A stretch of DNA of 64,000 nucleotides from Acidobacteria bacterium AB60 (GTDB lineage: Bacteria; Acidobacteriota; Terriglobia; Terriglobales; Acidobacteriaceae). Below the pieces are notes generated by a model that worked only from the letters and a program-made list of their open reading frames with translations, had not been told where the DNA came from and searched no databases. Within the stretch, counting starts at the first letter, position 1. The number at the start of each line of letters is the position of its first letter. The DNA lies in assembly GCA_008682415.1 (NCBI GenBank), contig VANK01000013.1, positions 1 to 64,000 on the forward strand, written 5' to 3'. Shown piece by piece: positions 14,532-24,551 of this stretch. The position numbers and the translations under genes were made by a program.

Positions 14532-16145
14532 ATGGCTTCAATGGTTGTCCAGATTGACCCGCGCGACAACGTGCTGGTGGCGTTGCAACCGCTGACCGAG
14601 GGAATGACCGTGCACTACGGGGATGGCGCGACGTGCGCGGTGACGCAGGCGATTGCGGCGAAGCACAAGATGGCGTTGGTGGATCTGGCGGTGGGCGACG
14701 TGATCCGGATGTACGGGATGACGGTGGGCGAGGTGACGCAGGCGATTCCGAAGGGAGGGCATGTCTCCACGCGCAACGTGCGGCACCGGGCCGACGCGTA
14801 CACGGCGACGCGGCACTTCGTGCAGCCTTCACTTCCGGATGCGTCGGCCTGGGAGGGGCGTACGTTTCTGGGATACCGGCGGGCGGACGGGCAGGTGGGC
14901 ACGCGCAATTACTGGCTGGTGTTGCCGCTGGTGTTCTGCGAGAACCGGAACGTGGAGCGGATGCGCGAGGCGCTGGAGGAGGAGCTGGGCTACGGATCGC
15001 GGCGCAACGCGTACCGGCAGTATGTGCGCGGGCTGGTGAAGCGAGGCGGGGAGGACGCGGTTGGGAATGCGGAGCGCGTGTTTCCCAACGTGGACGGGAT
15101 TCGTTTCCTCACGCATACCCTGGGGTGCGGCGGGACCCGGCAGGATGCGCAGGCGCTGTGCGGATTGCTGGCGGGGTACATTCACAATCCCAACGTGGCG
15201 GGGGCGACGGTGCTGAGCCTGGGGTGCCAGAACGCGGAGGTGCGCATGCTGATGGAAGAGTTGCGCGCGCGCGATCCGGAGATGACCAAGCCGGTGAAGG
15301 TGTTCGACCAGCAGCGGTCGGGGCGGGAGACGGCGCTGATGACGGGCGCGCTGGATGCGACGTTTGCGGGGCTGCAGGAGGCGAACCGTGTAGAGCGCAG
15401 CGCGGCGCCGCTGTCGGCGCTGACGGTGGGCTTGAAGTGCGGCGGGTCGGATGGGTTCAGCGGGATCTCGGCGAACCCGGCGCTGGGGTATCTCTCGGAT
15501 GTGCTGGGGGAGGCGGGGGGGAAGACGATTCTGTCGGAGTTTCCGGAGCTGCACGGAGTGGAGCAGGAGCTGATCAACCGGTGCGCGACGGATGAGCTGG
15601 CGCAGCGGTTCTATGACCTGATGCATGCGTATGCGGCGCGCGCGAAGGCGGTGCAGTCGGGGTTCGAGATGAATCCTTCGCCGGGGAACATTGAGGACGG
15701 TCTGATTACGGATGCGATCAAGTCGGCGGGCGCGGCGCGCAAGGGCGGGGTGGCGCCGGTGCGGGATGTGCTGGATTATCCGCAGTACGTAACGAAGCAG
15801 GGGCTGACACTTTTGTGTACGCCGGGGAATGATGTGGAGTGCGTGACGGCGCAGGCGGGGGCGGGCGCGAACCTGGTGCTGTTCACGACGGGGCTGGGGA
15901 CGCCGACGGGGAATGCGGTGGCGCCGGTGGTGAAGATCGCGACGAACTCGGCGCTGGCGGAGCGGATGGGCGACATCATCGACTTTGATGCGGGCGGAAT
16001 CGTGACAGGAGAGACGACGATTGCGGCGTGCGCGGAGAAGCTGCTGGAGCTGTGCGTTGAGGTGGCGAGCGGCAAGAAGCTGACCAAGGCGGAGACGTTC
16101 GGGCAGAACGATTTCATTCCGTGGAAGCGGGGCGTGTCGCTGTAG
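14532..16145 (+). CDS. uxaA: Altronate dehydratase
   Basis: Protein of 537 residues with the complete two-part layout of the family. An N-terminal SAF domain (about residues 1-90) is followed by the large dehydratase domain with GYRRADGQVGTRNYWLVLPLVFC, HTLGCGG, LGCQNAE, LKCGGSDGFSGISANPALG and a C-terminal NDFIPWKRGVSL. It dehydrates D-altronate to 2-keto-3-deoxygluconate in hexuronate breakdown. GAGG lies 8 bases before the ATG. It is divergent from the hexonate-type dehydrogenase, with which it probably forms one pathway. No kdgK or eda is in the window. Confidence 0.93.
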   Translation: MASMVVQIDPRDNVLVALQPLTEGMTVHYGDGATCAVTQAIAAKHKMALVDLAVGDVIRMYGMTVGEVTQAIPKGGHVSTRNVRHRADAYTATRHFVQPSLPDASAWEGRTFLGYRRADGQVGTRNYWLVLPLVFCENRNVERMREALEEELGYGSRRNAYRQYVRGLVKRGGEDAVGNAERVFPNVDGIRFLTHTLGCGGTRQDAQALCGLLAGYIHNPNVAGATVLSLGCQNAEVRMLMEELRARDPEMTKPVKVFDQQRSGRETALMTGALDATFAGLQEANRVERSAAPLSALTVGLKCGGSDGFSGISANPALGYLSDVLGEAGGKTILSEFPELHGVEQELINRCATDELAQRFYDLMHAYAARAKAVQSGFEMNPSPGNIEDGLITDAIKSAGAARKGGVAPVRDVLDYPQYVTKQGLTLLCTPGNDVECVTAQAGAGANLVLFTTGLGTPTGNAVAPVVKIATNSALAERMGDIIDFDAGGIVTGETTIAACAEKLLELCVEVASGKKLTKAETFGQNDFIPWKRGVSL

Positions 16146-16195
16146 GTGTTAGCTCTGAGCGGTTAGCTTTTAGCCGCGCTGGGCCAGGGGCACGA

Positions 16196-16927
16196 CTACT
16201 CCAGGTACGAGGCGACGACGGCGAGAGCGGCGATGGCTGCGGTTTCGGCGCGGAGGATGCGCGGGCCGAGGGAAGCGGGGCGCCAGCCATTGGCATCGAA
16301 GAGGGCTTCTTCATCGGGGGCCCAACCGCCTTCGGGTCCGAAGGCGAGTTCCAGTTTAGGCATGCGGTTGCTGGCGAGGGTGACGGCTTCTTCGACGAGG
16401 GAGCGGAGGGTGGTGCTGCGTTCCTGCTCGGCGAGGACGATGCGGGTGGCGTCGGAGAGGGAGCGCACGTGCTGGGCGAGGGGCACGGGCTCGTAGATGA
16501 TGGGGATATCGGAGCGGCGCGATTGCTTGGCGGCTTCGAGGGCGATGCGGCGCCAGCGTTCGACGCGCTTCTCCGCGGCCTGGGCGAGATGCTTTTCGGT
16601 GCGGCGCGCGATGAGAGGGGCGATGGCGGCGACGCCGAGTTCGGTGGCCTTCTCAATGCCCCATTCCATGTGGTCGAACTTGAAGATGGAGACGGCGAGG
16701 GTGATGGGCAGGGCGGGCTCGGCGTCGATTTCGGAGAGCAGGTTGAAGCGGACTTCCTGGGGCGTGACGGCGGCGACTTCGGCGTGGAAGACGTGTCCAC
16801 CGGCGACGACGTGGGCTTCCATGCCGGGCTGGGCGCGCAGGACGCGGGCCATGTGTTCGGCCTGCGTGCCGGTGAGGGTGGCGGTGGCTTCATCCCAGTG
16901 CTCGGCGATCCAGCGGCGGCGCGTCAT
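16196..16927 (-). CDS. rsmE: 16S rRNA (uracil-1498-N3)-methyltransferase
   Basis: Protein of 243 residues, the usual length. An N-terminal PUA-like domain (AEHMARVLRAQPGMEAHVVAGG) is followed by the SPOUT knot: IFKFDHMEWGIEKATELGV, ARRTEKH, RWRRIALEAAKQSRR, then FGPEGGWAPDEEALF and LGPRILRAETAAIAAL, which form the SAM-binding trefoil. It methylates U1498 in helix 44 of 16S rRNA. It is a single housekeeping gene on the minus strand. Confidence 0.95.
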   Translation of the reverse strand: MTRRRWIAEHWDEATATLTGTQAEHMARVLRAQPGMEAHVVAGGHVFHAEVAAVTPQEVRFNLLSEIDAEPALPITLAVSIFKFDHMEWGIEKATELGVAAIAPLIARRTEKHLAQAAEKRVERWRRIALEAAKQSRRSDIPIIYEPVPLAQHVRSLSDATRIVLAEQERSTTLRSLVEEAVTLASNRMPKLELAFGPEGGWAPDEEALFDANGWRPASLGPRILRAETAAIAALAVVASYLE

Positions 16928-17010
16928 GCTTTGTTCCTCTCTGAGCGATGGTAGCTGCTTGTCTTCGGGTGTAAGGGTAACGCGAAGGGGCGCGGCGCGC
17001 TGTGTCCAGA

Positions 17011-17050
17011 AACACTGAGGGGGACGCTTTGAGCGTCCCCCTAGAGTGTT
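17011..17050 (-). terminator. Long imperfect hairpin, probable terminator of the small peptide gene
   Basis: AGGGGGACGCT (17018-17028) pairs perfectly with AGCGTCCCCCT (17032-17042) around TTG. The outer AACACT/AGTGTT arms extend the stem. On the minus strand it lies 22 bases after the stop of the 23-residue peptide gene and is followed by GTTTCT, a weak U tract. Confidence 0.65.
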
Positions 17051-17071
17051 GCCTGTTGTGTTGGAGTACCG

Positions 17072-17143
17072 CTACTTCTTCTTTGCTGCCTTCTTCGCGG
17101 CCTTCTTCGCAGGTGCTTTCTTGGCTGCCTTTTTCGTTGCCAT
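17072..17143 (-). CDS. 23-residue Lys/Ala-rich basic peptide, histone H1-like
   Basis: A complete tiny gene: ATG at 17141-17143, TAG at 17072-17074. The product starts MATKKAAKKAP and continues as alternating KK and AA pairs, with 12 Lys and no acidic residue. GGGAG lies about 9 bases before the ATG, a near-consensus promoter lies about 65 bases further up, and a hairpin follows, so all signals of a real gene are present. The composition matches the AlaAlaLysLys repeats of bacterial histone H1-like and AlgP-type tails, which bind DNA or RNA. At 23 residues it would be just such a tail. Function is unknown; DNA, RNA or membrane-lipid binding are all possible. Codons alternate AAG/AAA and GCA/GCC/GCG, as expected for an expressed peptide rather than a simple repeat. 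Confidence 0.72.
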   Translation of the reverse strand: MATKKAAKKAPAKKAAKKAAKKK

Positions 17144-17206
17144 TTGTCTATTCTCCCTTTTTCGATGGGTTGCATCGAGGCTGCAATATAAATTGCAGTT
17201 GAGGAA

Positions 17207-17235
17207 TGTATAGATTCATGCATCACGAGTGTCAA
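17207..17235 (-). promoter_or_regulatory. Near-consensus sigma-70 promoter of the basic peptide gene
   Basis: On the minus strand TTGACA (17230-17235) and TATACA (17207-17212) are separated by exactly 17 bases. The -35 box is perfect and the -10 box differs at one position. The expected start is about 55-60 bases before the ATG; the leader contains an AT-rich GCAATATAAATTGC palindrome (about 17183-17196). Confidence 0.8.
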
Positions 17236-17308
17236 GAGAAAAACGAACAATGAGTGGAAAAAGCGGCAACAATTTTTTTCGAAATGAGCGCGAAGCGCAA
17301 CGCATGAA

Positions 17309-18139
17309 TCAGACGAGGTGCTTCGACTTCAGCAGAGCGAGCACCAATCCCACAAAGAAATCGTGCCATGCATGCGCGAACATGCCGGCGCGCAGGTTGC
17401 GGCGAAAGACGGCGAGCAGGGCGAAGAGCGCGCCGAAGAGCGTGAGGAAGACCATGTTGCGCACGCCCTGGTACCCGTGGGCCGCGCCGAACATGAGGGA
17501 AGAGAAGAGCACGCCGGCAGCGACGATGCCGCGCGACCACGCGGTGAACTGGCGCAGCAGGTAGCCGCGAAAGACGAGCTCTTCAATGAGGCCGGCCATG
17601 ATGCAGACCAATGCCCATGCGGCGATTTCGGTTGCGTTGGAGGGCGCGAGCGCGGCCAGCGTCTGCACGGTGTGCTGCTGCACGGGGTCGACGGGCGCGG
17701 ATTTGCCGCCCTTGGGAATCAGCGGGCGATGATGGATGGCGGCGTCGGCGACGAGCCAGATGACGGCGGAGGTCATGAGCACCATCAGGGCTCCGATCCA
17801 GAAGGCGGCGGCGATGCCGAGATCGAGGAAGAAGGTTTTGACGCCGCCGGAGAGATCGCCGAAGAGAGAGCGGAAGGGAACCTTGCGCAGGCGGAGGCCG
17901 AACCAGATCCACGCGACCATGAGCAACTCCGAGCCCACGGTGGTGGCGTAGGTAACCAGGCGATTGGAGGCGATGGCGTTCGCGCCGGGGCCGGAGAGTT
18001 CTCTTGCGCCTTCGATGGAGAGCACGACGATGCCGGCGACGAGCAGGAGCGTGTGCCAGACGGGCGCGATGGCGGCGCGGGCTGGCGGCGGTGCGGCGGG
18101 TTCAACGAGAGCGGGCGAGGGTTCCTGGTTGGTGTCCAT
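17309..18139 (-). CDS. CPBP-family intramembrane metalloprotease
   Basis: Protein of 276 residues from the ATG at 18139 (MDTNQEPSP); a GTG 9 bases upstream is also in frame. A Pro/Ala-rich cytosolic N-terminus is followed by about seven membrane segments. The CPBP (Abi) motifs are intact: EELVFRGYLLRQF (motif 1 with the Glu-Glu pair and Arg), SSLMFGAAHGYQG (motif 2 His), and FAHAWHDFFVGL (motif 3 His). Family members are Rce1-like proteases that act on prenylated or bacteriocin-like peptides, or confer bacteriocin self-immunity. No bacteriocin gene is next to it unless the adjacent basic peptide is one, which is speculative. Confidence 0.9.
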   Translation of the reverse strand: MDTNQEPSPALVEPAAPPPARAAIAPVWHTLLLVAGIVVLSIEGARELSGPGANAIASNRLVTYATTVGSELLMVAWIWFGLRLRKVPFRSLFGDLSGGVKTFFLDLGIAAAFWIGALMVLMTSAVIWLVADAAIHHRPLIPKGGKSAPVDPVQQHTVQTLAALAPSNATEIAAWALVCIMAGLIEELVFRGYLLRQFTAWSRGIVAAGVLFSSLMFGAAHGYQGVRNMVFLTLFGALFALLAVFRRNLRAGMFAHAWHDFFVGLVLALLKSKHLV

Positions 18140-18321
18140 CGGTTCCACGTGTGATTGGCCTCTGGGGCGATGTTAGTTGAGGCGCGACGGTTCCACCAAC
18201 AGAGGAGGCGCGCCCAGACCTCTGGTTTGATTCCGAAAGTACCGGCAGGTGTGTGGCGCGGGGAAGAAAGAAGAAGCGGGAGCAACGATCGCGTGAGGAA
18301 CGATGACCCGAAGGTGTTAGG

Positions 18322-19740
18322 TCAGCACTCGATGATGTTGAGGGCGAGGCCGGCGAGGCTGGTTTCCTTGTAGCGCGATTGCATGTCGAGGCCGGTGAGG
18401 TACATGGTGCGGATGACCTGGTCGAGGGAGACCTTGTGTTCCGGCGGTTCGATCATGGCGATGCGCGAGGCATGAATGGCCTTGACGGCTCCCATGGCAT
18501 TGCGCTCGATGCAGGGAATCTGCACGAGGCCGCCGATGGGATCGCAGGTCATGCCGAGATTGTGTTCCATGCCGATCTCCGCGGCATGTTCGACGTGCAG
18601 GTTGGTCCCGCCCAGTGCGGCGGCCAATCCGCCCGCGGCCATGGAGCAGGCGACGCCGACCTCGCCCTGGCATCCGACTTCGGCGCCGGAGATGGAGGCG
18701 TTCTCCTTGTAGAGGATGCCGATGGCGGCGGAGGTAAGGAAGTAGCGCAGGATGCCTTCGGTGTCGGCGCCGGTGACGAAGCGTTCATAGTATTGCGCGA
18801 CGGCGGGGACGACTCCGGCGGCTCCGTTGGTGGGAGCGGTCACAACACGGCCGCCGGCGGCGTTCTCTTCATTCACGGCCATGGCGTAGACCTTGACCCA
18901 GTCGAGGGGGGCCAGCGGATCGCCCGGCTTGCCTTCCACTTCTGAGGCACGCAGCCGTTCTGCGAAGAGATGCGCGCGGCGCCGCACCTTGAGTCCGCCG
19001 GGCAGCGTGCCCTCGGTAACCATGCCGCGCTCGATGCAAGCGCGCATGGTCTGCCAGATATGCAGGATGCCGGCGCGAACCTGTTCTTCGGGAGCGGGCG
19101 CTCTGTGCGTCCGGGCCAGCGCGCATTCGTTGGCCATCATGAGTTCGGCGATGGTGAGGTGGTGCTCCTGCGCGGTGTTCAGCAACTCGGCCGCGCTGTG
19201 GAAGGGATAGGGGAGGGTCACCTCAGCCGGCGCGGGCGAACCGGGTTGGGATGAATCGGCGCTGTCTTCGGTGATGAACCCACCGCCGATGGAGAAGAAG
19301 GTTCGCTGGGAGAGGACGCTGCCTTCCGCAGAGAACGCGGTGAGCCGCAGGCCGTTGGGGTGTTGGGTGCGCGCGCCGGGAGGGAACATCACGTCGCGGT
19401 GGAAGAGCAGGTCTGATGCTTCATCGAAGGGAATGCGCTGCTCGCCGTTGAGAGCGAGGGCGCGGGAGAAGCGAATGGATTCGATGGTGGGAGAGATCTG
19501 TTCGGGATCGATGGAGGCGGGTTCGTTGCCGGCGAGACCGAGCAGCACGGCGCGATCGGTGGCGTGACCGATACCGGTAAGGGCAAGGGAGCCGTACAGA
19601 TCGATCTGCACGCGGGCGACGCGAGGGAGTTCGGCGCCGAGGCCGCGGGCGAACTGAAAGGCGGCGCGCATGGGCCCCATGGTGTGGGAGCTGGAGGGGC
19701 CGACGCCGATTTTGTAGAGGTCGAAGAAGCTGGTTGTCAC
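18322..19740 (-). CDS. sdaA: L-serine ammonia-lyase, single-chain iron-sulfur type
   Basis: Protein of 472 residues starting at a GTG at 19740 (encoding [19 protein letters not shown]). The N-terminal beta domain carries [13 protein letters not shown]. The C-terminal alpha domain has [13 protein letters not shown], a first cluster Cys in EVGCQGEVG, and [17 protein letters not shown] with two more cluster cysteines; the usual C-terminal Cys tail is present as the final residue. The enzyme deaminates L-serine to pyruvate using an oxygen-sensitive [4Fe-4S] cluster. No good Shine-Dalgarno sequence precedes the GTG. It appears monocistronic and divergent from comM. Confidence 0.94.
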   Translation of the reverse strand: MTTSFFDLYKIGVGPSSSHTMGPMRAAFQFARGLGAELPRVARVQIDLYGSLALTGIGHATDRAVLLGLAGNEPASIDPEQISPTIESIRFSRALALNGEQRIPFDEASDLLFHRDVMFPPGARTQHPNGLRLTAFSAEGSVLSQRTFFSIGGGFITEDSADSSQPGSPAPAEVTLPYPFHSAAELLNTAQEHHLTIAELMMANECALARTHRAPAPEEQVRAGILHIWQTMRACIERGMVTEGTLPGGLKVRRRAHLFAERLRASEVEGKPGDPLAPLDWVKVYAMAVNEENAAGGRVVTAPTNGAAGVVPAVAQYYERFVTGADTEGILRYFLTSAAIGILYKENASISGAEVGCQGEVGVACSMAAGGLAAALGGTNLHVEHAAEIGMEHNLGMTCDPIGGLVQIPCIERNAMGAVKAIHASRIAMIEPPEHKVSLDQVIRTMYLTGLDMQSRYKETSLAGLALNIIEC

Positions 19741-19902
19741 GCAGGTGATTGTAGTCCGCCGGCTGCGATTCAGTTAACGCGCAGCTTGGTGAACCGCGGG
19801 TACGCAAAATCAGGCGGACACCAGGCGGTATGGCCGGTTTGCAGATGCGACGGCCATCACATCCTGTGAGGAGAAGCAGACGGTACACTCCCGCCAGTTA
19901 CC

Positions 19903-21465
19903 ATGGCCCTTTCCAAGACTCTCAGCGCTGCTGTTTATGGCATCGACGCGAATTTGATTGATGTGGAGGTGGACTACAGCGGCATTGTTGCCAATGAGGA
20001 TCACTTCCACACGGTGGGCCTGCCGGATGCGGCGGTGCGCGAGAGCCGCGACCGGGTGCGTGCCGCGATTAAGAACTCCGGCTACTTGATACCGCCGACG
20101 TTTACGACCATCAACCTGGCGCCCGCCGATCTGAAGAAGGAGGGCTCGGGGTTCGATCTGCCGATCGCTGTCGGAATCCTATGCGCGTTCGGGGCGCTGA
20201 AGAGCACCGACCTGAGCCAGTTCCTGATGGTGGGGGAGCTGGGGCTAGACGGCAGCGTGCGCGCGGTGCCGGGAATGCTGCCGGTGGCGATTCTCGCGCG
20301 GGAGAAGAAGATTGCGCACCTGATTCTTCCCGCGGCCAACGCCGCGGAGGCGGCGGTTGTGGAGGGCGTGAAGGTTTATCCGGTGGCCTCTCTGCTGGAT
20401 GTGCTGGATCTGTTGAACGGCGCGGTGCTGGGCGAACTGCAGCGGGAGCCGTTCCGGGTTTCCACGGAGACGCTGCTGGGCGAGCTGCAGCATTTCGCGG
20501 TGGACTTCAAGGATGTGCGCGGGCAGCAGACGGCGAAGCGCGCGCTGGAGGTGGCGGCGGCGGGGAGCCACAACATCCTGATGATCGGGCCGCCGGGGTC
20601 GGGGAAGACGATGCTGGCCAAGCGTCTGCCGTCGATCCTGGCTCCGCTGACGTTTGACGAAGCGCTGGAGACGACGAAGATTCACTCCGTGGCAGGCGTG
20701 CTGGATGCGGCTGCGGGGCTGGTGACGCAGCGGCCGTTCCGCTCGCCGCATCACACCATCTCCGATGCGGGGCTGATCGGGGGCGGGATTGTGCCGCGGC
20801 CGGGCGAGGTATCGCTGGCGCACAACGGACTGCTGTTTCTGGACGAGCTGCCGGAGTTTCCGCGCAACGTGCTGGAGGTGATGCGGCAGCCGCTGGAGGA
20901 TCACAGCGTGACGATCGCGCGGGCCAGCATGTCGTTGAGCTTTCCGGCGCGCTTCATGCTGGCGGCGGCGATGAACCCTTGTCCCTGCGGATACTTCAAC
21001 GACAAGTCGCGGGAGTGCATGTGCACGCCGCCCATGATTCAACGCTACGTCGCGAAGATCTCGGGGCCGCTGCTGGATCGTATCGACATCCACATCGAGG
21101 TGCCGGCGGTGCAGTACAAGGAGCTGCGTGGGGGCGCCGCGGCGGAGGGATCGGCGGAGATTCGCGAGCGCGTTCTGGCGGCTCGTCAGCGGCAGCGCGA
21201 TCGCTTTGCCAAGGGCAAGGAGAAGATCTACTCCAACGCGCAGATGACCACGCGGCAGATTCGCGCGTACTGCGAACTGGGAGCGGATGCGGAGCGGCTG
21301 CTGGAGCGGGCCATGCAGCAGCAGGGTTTAACGGCGCGGGCGCACGACCGGATATTGAAGGTGGCGCGGACGGTGGCCGACCTGGCGGGATGCGAGGCGC
21401 TGACCGTGGCGCATCTGGCGGAGGCCATTCAGTATCGAACGCTCGACCGCAGCTACTGGTCGTGA
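19903..21465 (+). CDS. comM: YifB/ComM-family AAA+ Mg-chelatase-like ATPase
   Basis: Protein of 520 residues. An N-terminal Lon-type S5 domain ([32 protein letters not shown]) is followed by the AAA+ core with Walker A in [18 protein letters not shown] and Walker B in [11 protein letters not shown]. Then come the [13 protein letters not shown] loop, the cysteine-bearing [17 protein letters not shown] segment, and the C-terminal helical domain ending in [10 protein letters not shown]. ComM is a hexameric branch-migration helicase that helps integrate DNA during natural transformation. The start ATG at 19903 has only a weak Shine-Dalgarno. It is not linked to other competence genes here. Confidence 0.95.
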   Translation: MALSKTLSAAVYGIDANLIDVEVDYSGIVANEDHFHTVGLPDAAVRESRDRVRAAIKNSGYLIPPTFTTINLAPADLKKEGSGFDLPIAVGILCAFGALKSTDLSQFLMVGELGLDGSVRAVPGMLPVAILAREKKIAHLILPAANAAEAAVVEGVKVYPVASLLDVLDLLNGAVLGELQREPFRVSTETLLGELQHFAVDFKDVRGQQTAKRALEVAAAGSHNILMIGPPGSGKTMLAKRLPSILAPLTFDEALETTKIHSVAGVLDAAAGLVTQRPFRSPHHTISDAGLIGGGIVPRPGEVSLAHNGLLFLDELPEFPRNVLEVMRQPLEDHSVTIARASMSLSFPARFMLAAAMNPCPCGYFNDKSRECMCTPPMIQRYVAKISGPLLDRIDIHIEVPAVQYKELRGGAAAEGSAEIRERVLAARQRQRDRFAKGKEKIYSNAQMTTRQIRAYCELGADAERLLERAMQQQGLTARAHDRILKVARTVADLAGCEALTVAHLAEAIQYRTLDRSYWS

Positions 21466-21642
21466 CCGCGCGGGCCTGAGAGGCGCACTCATGAACCTCC
21501 AGCCAGGGATATAGAACACGTTTCAGGTCAAGCGTTGACACCAAAGTTGTGTTGTGGGGGGAGGAGTTGCCGGGATATAAAAAGGCGTTCGCGCGTGTGG
21601 ATAGGAATGGTTGCGGTGCGACTAGATTAGGGGAGGTCGGGC

Positions 21643-21873
21643 TTGCACACTCATATTAATGATGGACCGGATGTATTTCTGTTTGGGATTCCGCTGGTAG
21701 CGCTTTTGTTTTTTGGGTACTTCCGGCTGGATGAGACGTTCACGCTGCGGAAGCGTGTTCCGGCACCGCTGCCGGGGCCAGCGCCGGTGGTGGATAAGGA
21801 CGGCGAGCCGGTGGGAACGGATCCGGATGGGCGTCCTTGGGAGAAGGGGAGCGGGCGGCGGCGGACGGCCTGA
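21643..21873 (+). CDS. Small single-span membrane protein, paralogue A
   Basis: Protein of 76 residues beginning at a TTG (MHTHINDGPDVFL), with GGGGAGG at 6-7 bases upstream. One hydrophobic segment (LFGIPLVALLFFGYF) is followed by RLDETF, a Pro-rich linker and VDKDGEPVGTDPDGRPW. The gene downstream encodes a protein with the same arrangement: membrane helix, FR-hydrophobic-DE-x-F, then KDG and DPDGR motifs. Function unknown. The membrane helix plus a short cytosolic tail suggests a small membrane accessory protein. Both lie between comM and rpoZ on the plus strand. Confidence 0.68.
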   Translation: MHTHINDGPDVFLFGIPLVALLFFGYFRLDETFTLRKRVPAPLPGPAPVVDKDGEPVGTDPDGRPWEKGSGRRRTA

Positions 21874-21972
21874 GCGGTCGTTACTTCCGATTCTAAGCAA
21901 ATTCCAATCTTTGCCGATGACGGGATCAGACGTGAGAAAGCTCTCATGTTCACGTCTTCGGGGAGAATTGGG

Positions 21973-22209
21973 ATGCAGAGTGCGGCGGTCCTCTCCAATC
22001 CGGATCTTGCGCTTTTTATGGCGCCCTTCGTGATCCTGATGATTCTAGCCATGTTCCGAGTGGATGAGCGGTTTGCCGGGGGAGGCCCCCAGAGCGGCCG
22101 GCGGCCCAGATTTTGCCAGGTGGGCAAGGATGGGCGGGTCAGGCTTTCGGACCCGGATGGCCGAGGCGGCGGGGAAGCGGCGCGGAGGATGGGCAGCCAG
22201 CGGGTGTGA
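21973..22209 (+). CDS. Small single-span membrane protein, paralogue B
   Basis: Protein of 78 residues from the ATG at 21973 (MQSAAVLSNPDLALF), preceded by GGGGAG at 7 bases; an ATG nine codons earlier has no such site. A hydrophobic helix (LALFMAPFVILMILAMF) is followed by RVDERF, then VGKDGRVRLSDPDGRGG and a basic C-terminus. The order of motifs matches paralogue A 100 bp upstream, pointing to a tandem duplication. Function unknown. Confidence 0.68.
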   Translation: MQSAAVLSNPDLALFMAPFVILMILAMFRVDERFAGGGPQSGRRPRFCQVGKDGRVRLSDPDGRGGGEAARRMGSQRV

Positions 22210-22635
22210 ACCGGCGGGGGAACCGGTTGGTAACGTTCCCTCTGTGGATGATGCGCGCGGTGCCTGAATGAGGCTGGTTGCTTCACGCGGTTGAAAGCAA
22301 TAGGTTTACGGTATCAATCGAGGGTTTCGTAAAAACGTTTTCAGGGCAGATTCCGGGCAAAAAAAATGTTGACCGGGAGCCGAACCCGTTATACAGTCAA
22401 GGGTGCCATCCAAGGGTAGATTGCACAGTTCGGCGAAGTGCGCCCTTCTGTCGTTTCTCTCATCCAATATGTGGGCCAAGGCTTCAGAGCGGATGAGTTC
22501 GTGTGTTTGCGGTTTGGAGTAGATCACGGAAACGAGCGGGACCGGCTTTAGCGGAATCTGATCTTTCACTCAAAATTCTCGCGGGACCAGAAATCGGGGT
22601 AGCTTCCGCACGCGACCCGATTGCATCCAAGGTTT
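22210..22635. other. Intergenic stretch without a recognised gene
   Basis: No protein-like frame is seen. A weak promoter-like TTGACC (22369-22374) with TATACA (22390-22395) has a short 15-base spacer. A run of eight or more A residues precedes it. Confidence 0.5.
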
Positions 22636-22665
22636 TTGAACTGGACGCCGGCCCCGTGCGTCTAA
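22636..22665 (+). promoter_or_regulatory. ECF (sigma-E-type) promoter candidate upstream of rpoZ
   Basis: TTGAACT (22636-22642) and CGTCTAA (22659-22665) are spaced by 16 bases, matching the GAACT / TCTAA pattern of extracytoplasmic-function sigma promoters. The expected start is about 100 bases before the rpoZ ATG. Confidence 0.5.
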
Positions 22666-22771
22666 TCCCTCAGATGGTGTGAACCTGGGCGGCCGCCGCA
22701 GCGGTTGCCGGCTGCACTGGCGGCGCCAAGTAGTTCCGGCCGGGCAGGAAATTCAAAGGAGTAGATTCGTA

Positions 22772-22993
22772 ATGCGTTCTGATCTAGTTTTTGGGGCACT
22801 CTCTCACGTGTCCAACCGTTACCAGCTTTGCCAGCTGGCCAGCAAGGCCACTCGCAAGCTGCACAAGCCGAATACGCGCCTGCAGGACACGACGAATGAA
22901 GTGCTGCAGCGTTTCCGCACCACGAACCCTGGTTCTTCCGAGTCTCCGGCCGCGAAGGCGGAGGAACCTGTGCAGCATCGTCGCGCCGCCTGA
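22772..22993 (+). CDS. rpoZ: RNA polymerase omega subunit
   Basis: Protein of 73 residues from the ATG at 22772 (MRSDLVFGALSHVSNRYQLC), with AAAGGAG 10 bases upstream. The omega core is visible as SNRYQLCQLASKATRKLH followed by NEVLQRF; the RY-x-L-xx-xASKxAR-type stretch is the conserved beta-prime contact. The tail is short and Ala/Glu-rich. Omega aids assembly of RNA polymerase and, in some groups, ppGpp binding. A terminator follows, so it is probably transcribed alone, with rho next on the same strand. Confidence 0.9.
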   Translation: MRSDLVFGALSHVSNRYQLCQLASKATRKLHKPNTRLQDTTNEVLQRFRTTNPGSSESPAAKAEEPVQHRRAA

Positions 22994-23038
22994 TCGGTAA
23001 TCCACAAGGAAACGCGCAGAGTAAGTCACGGTTTTCAG

Positions 23039-23070
23039 GCAGCTCTCCCTGGAGGGAGGGCTGCTTTCCT
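23039..23070 (+). terminator. Terminator after rpoZ
   Basis: GCAGCTCTCCC pairs with GGGAGGGCTGC (one bulge or mismatch) around TGGA, followed by TTTCCT. It is 45 bases after the rpoZ stop codon. Confidence 0.7.
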
Positions 23071-23216
23071 GGAATTTCCTCCACCCGGACGATTTCTGGT
23101 ATCTTAGGCGCGCGACCGCGTTACAATTCCGGTAAGACTCCCACCTGAATATCCCCGGAGCGATTTCCCTCCTCCGACTCTCCTCACAATCCAGCCCCGC
23201 CCTCCCGCAGGTGAAC

Positions 23217-24467
<1,251 letters not shown>

Positions 24468-24507
24468 GGCACCTGCGGTGGGATCCATCGCATCGTGAGC
24501 AAGGAAG

Positions 24508-24538
24508 GCCGTCCGGTTCGCCGGGCGGCTTTTCGTTT
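24508..24538 (+). terminator. Rho-independent terminator after rho
   Basis: GCCGTCCGG pairs with CCGGGCGGC around a TTCG tetraloop, followed by TTTTCGTTT, 40 bases after the stop codon. Confidence 0.88.
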
Positions 24539-24551
24539 GGCGAAGTTCTGG

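Noticed and set aside
17041-17250. Longer minus-strand frame (69 codons) over the basic peptide gene
   Set aside because: It is a different frame with Arg/Gln-rich nonsense; the 23-residue frame has the Shine-Dalgarno sequence and promoter.
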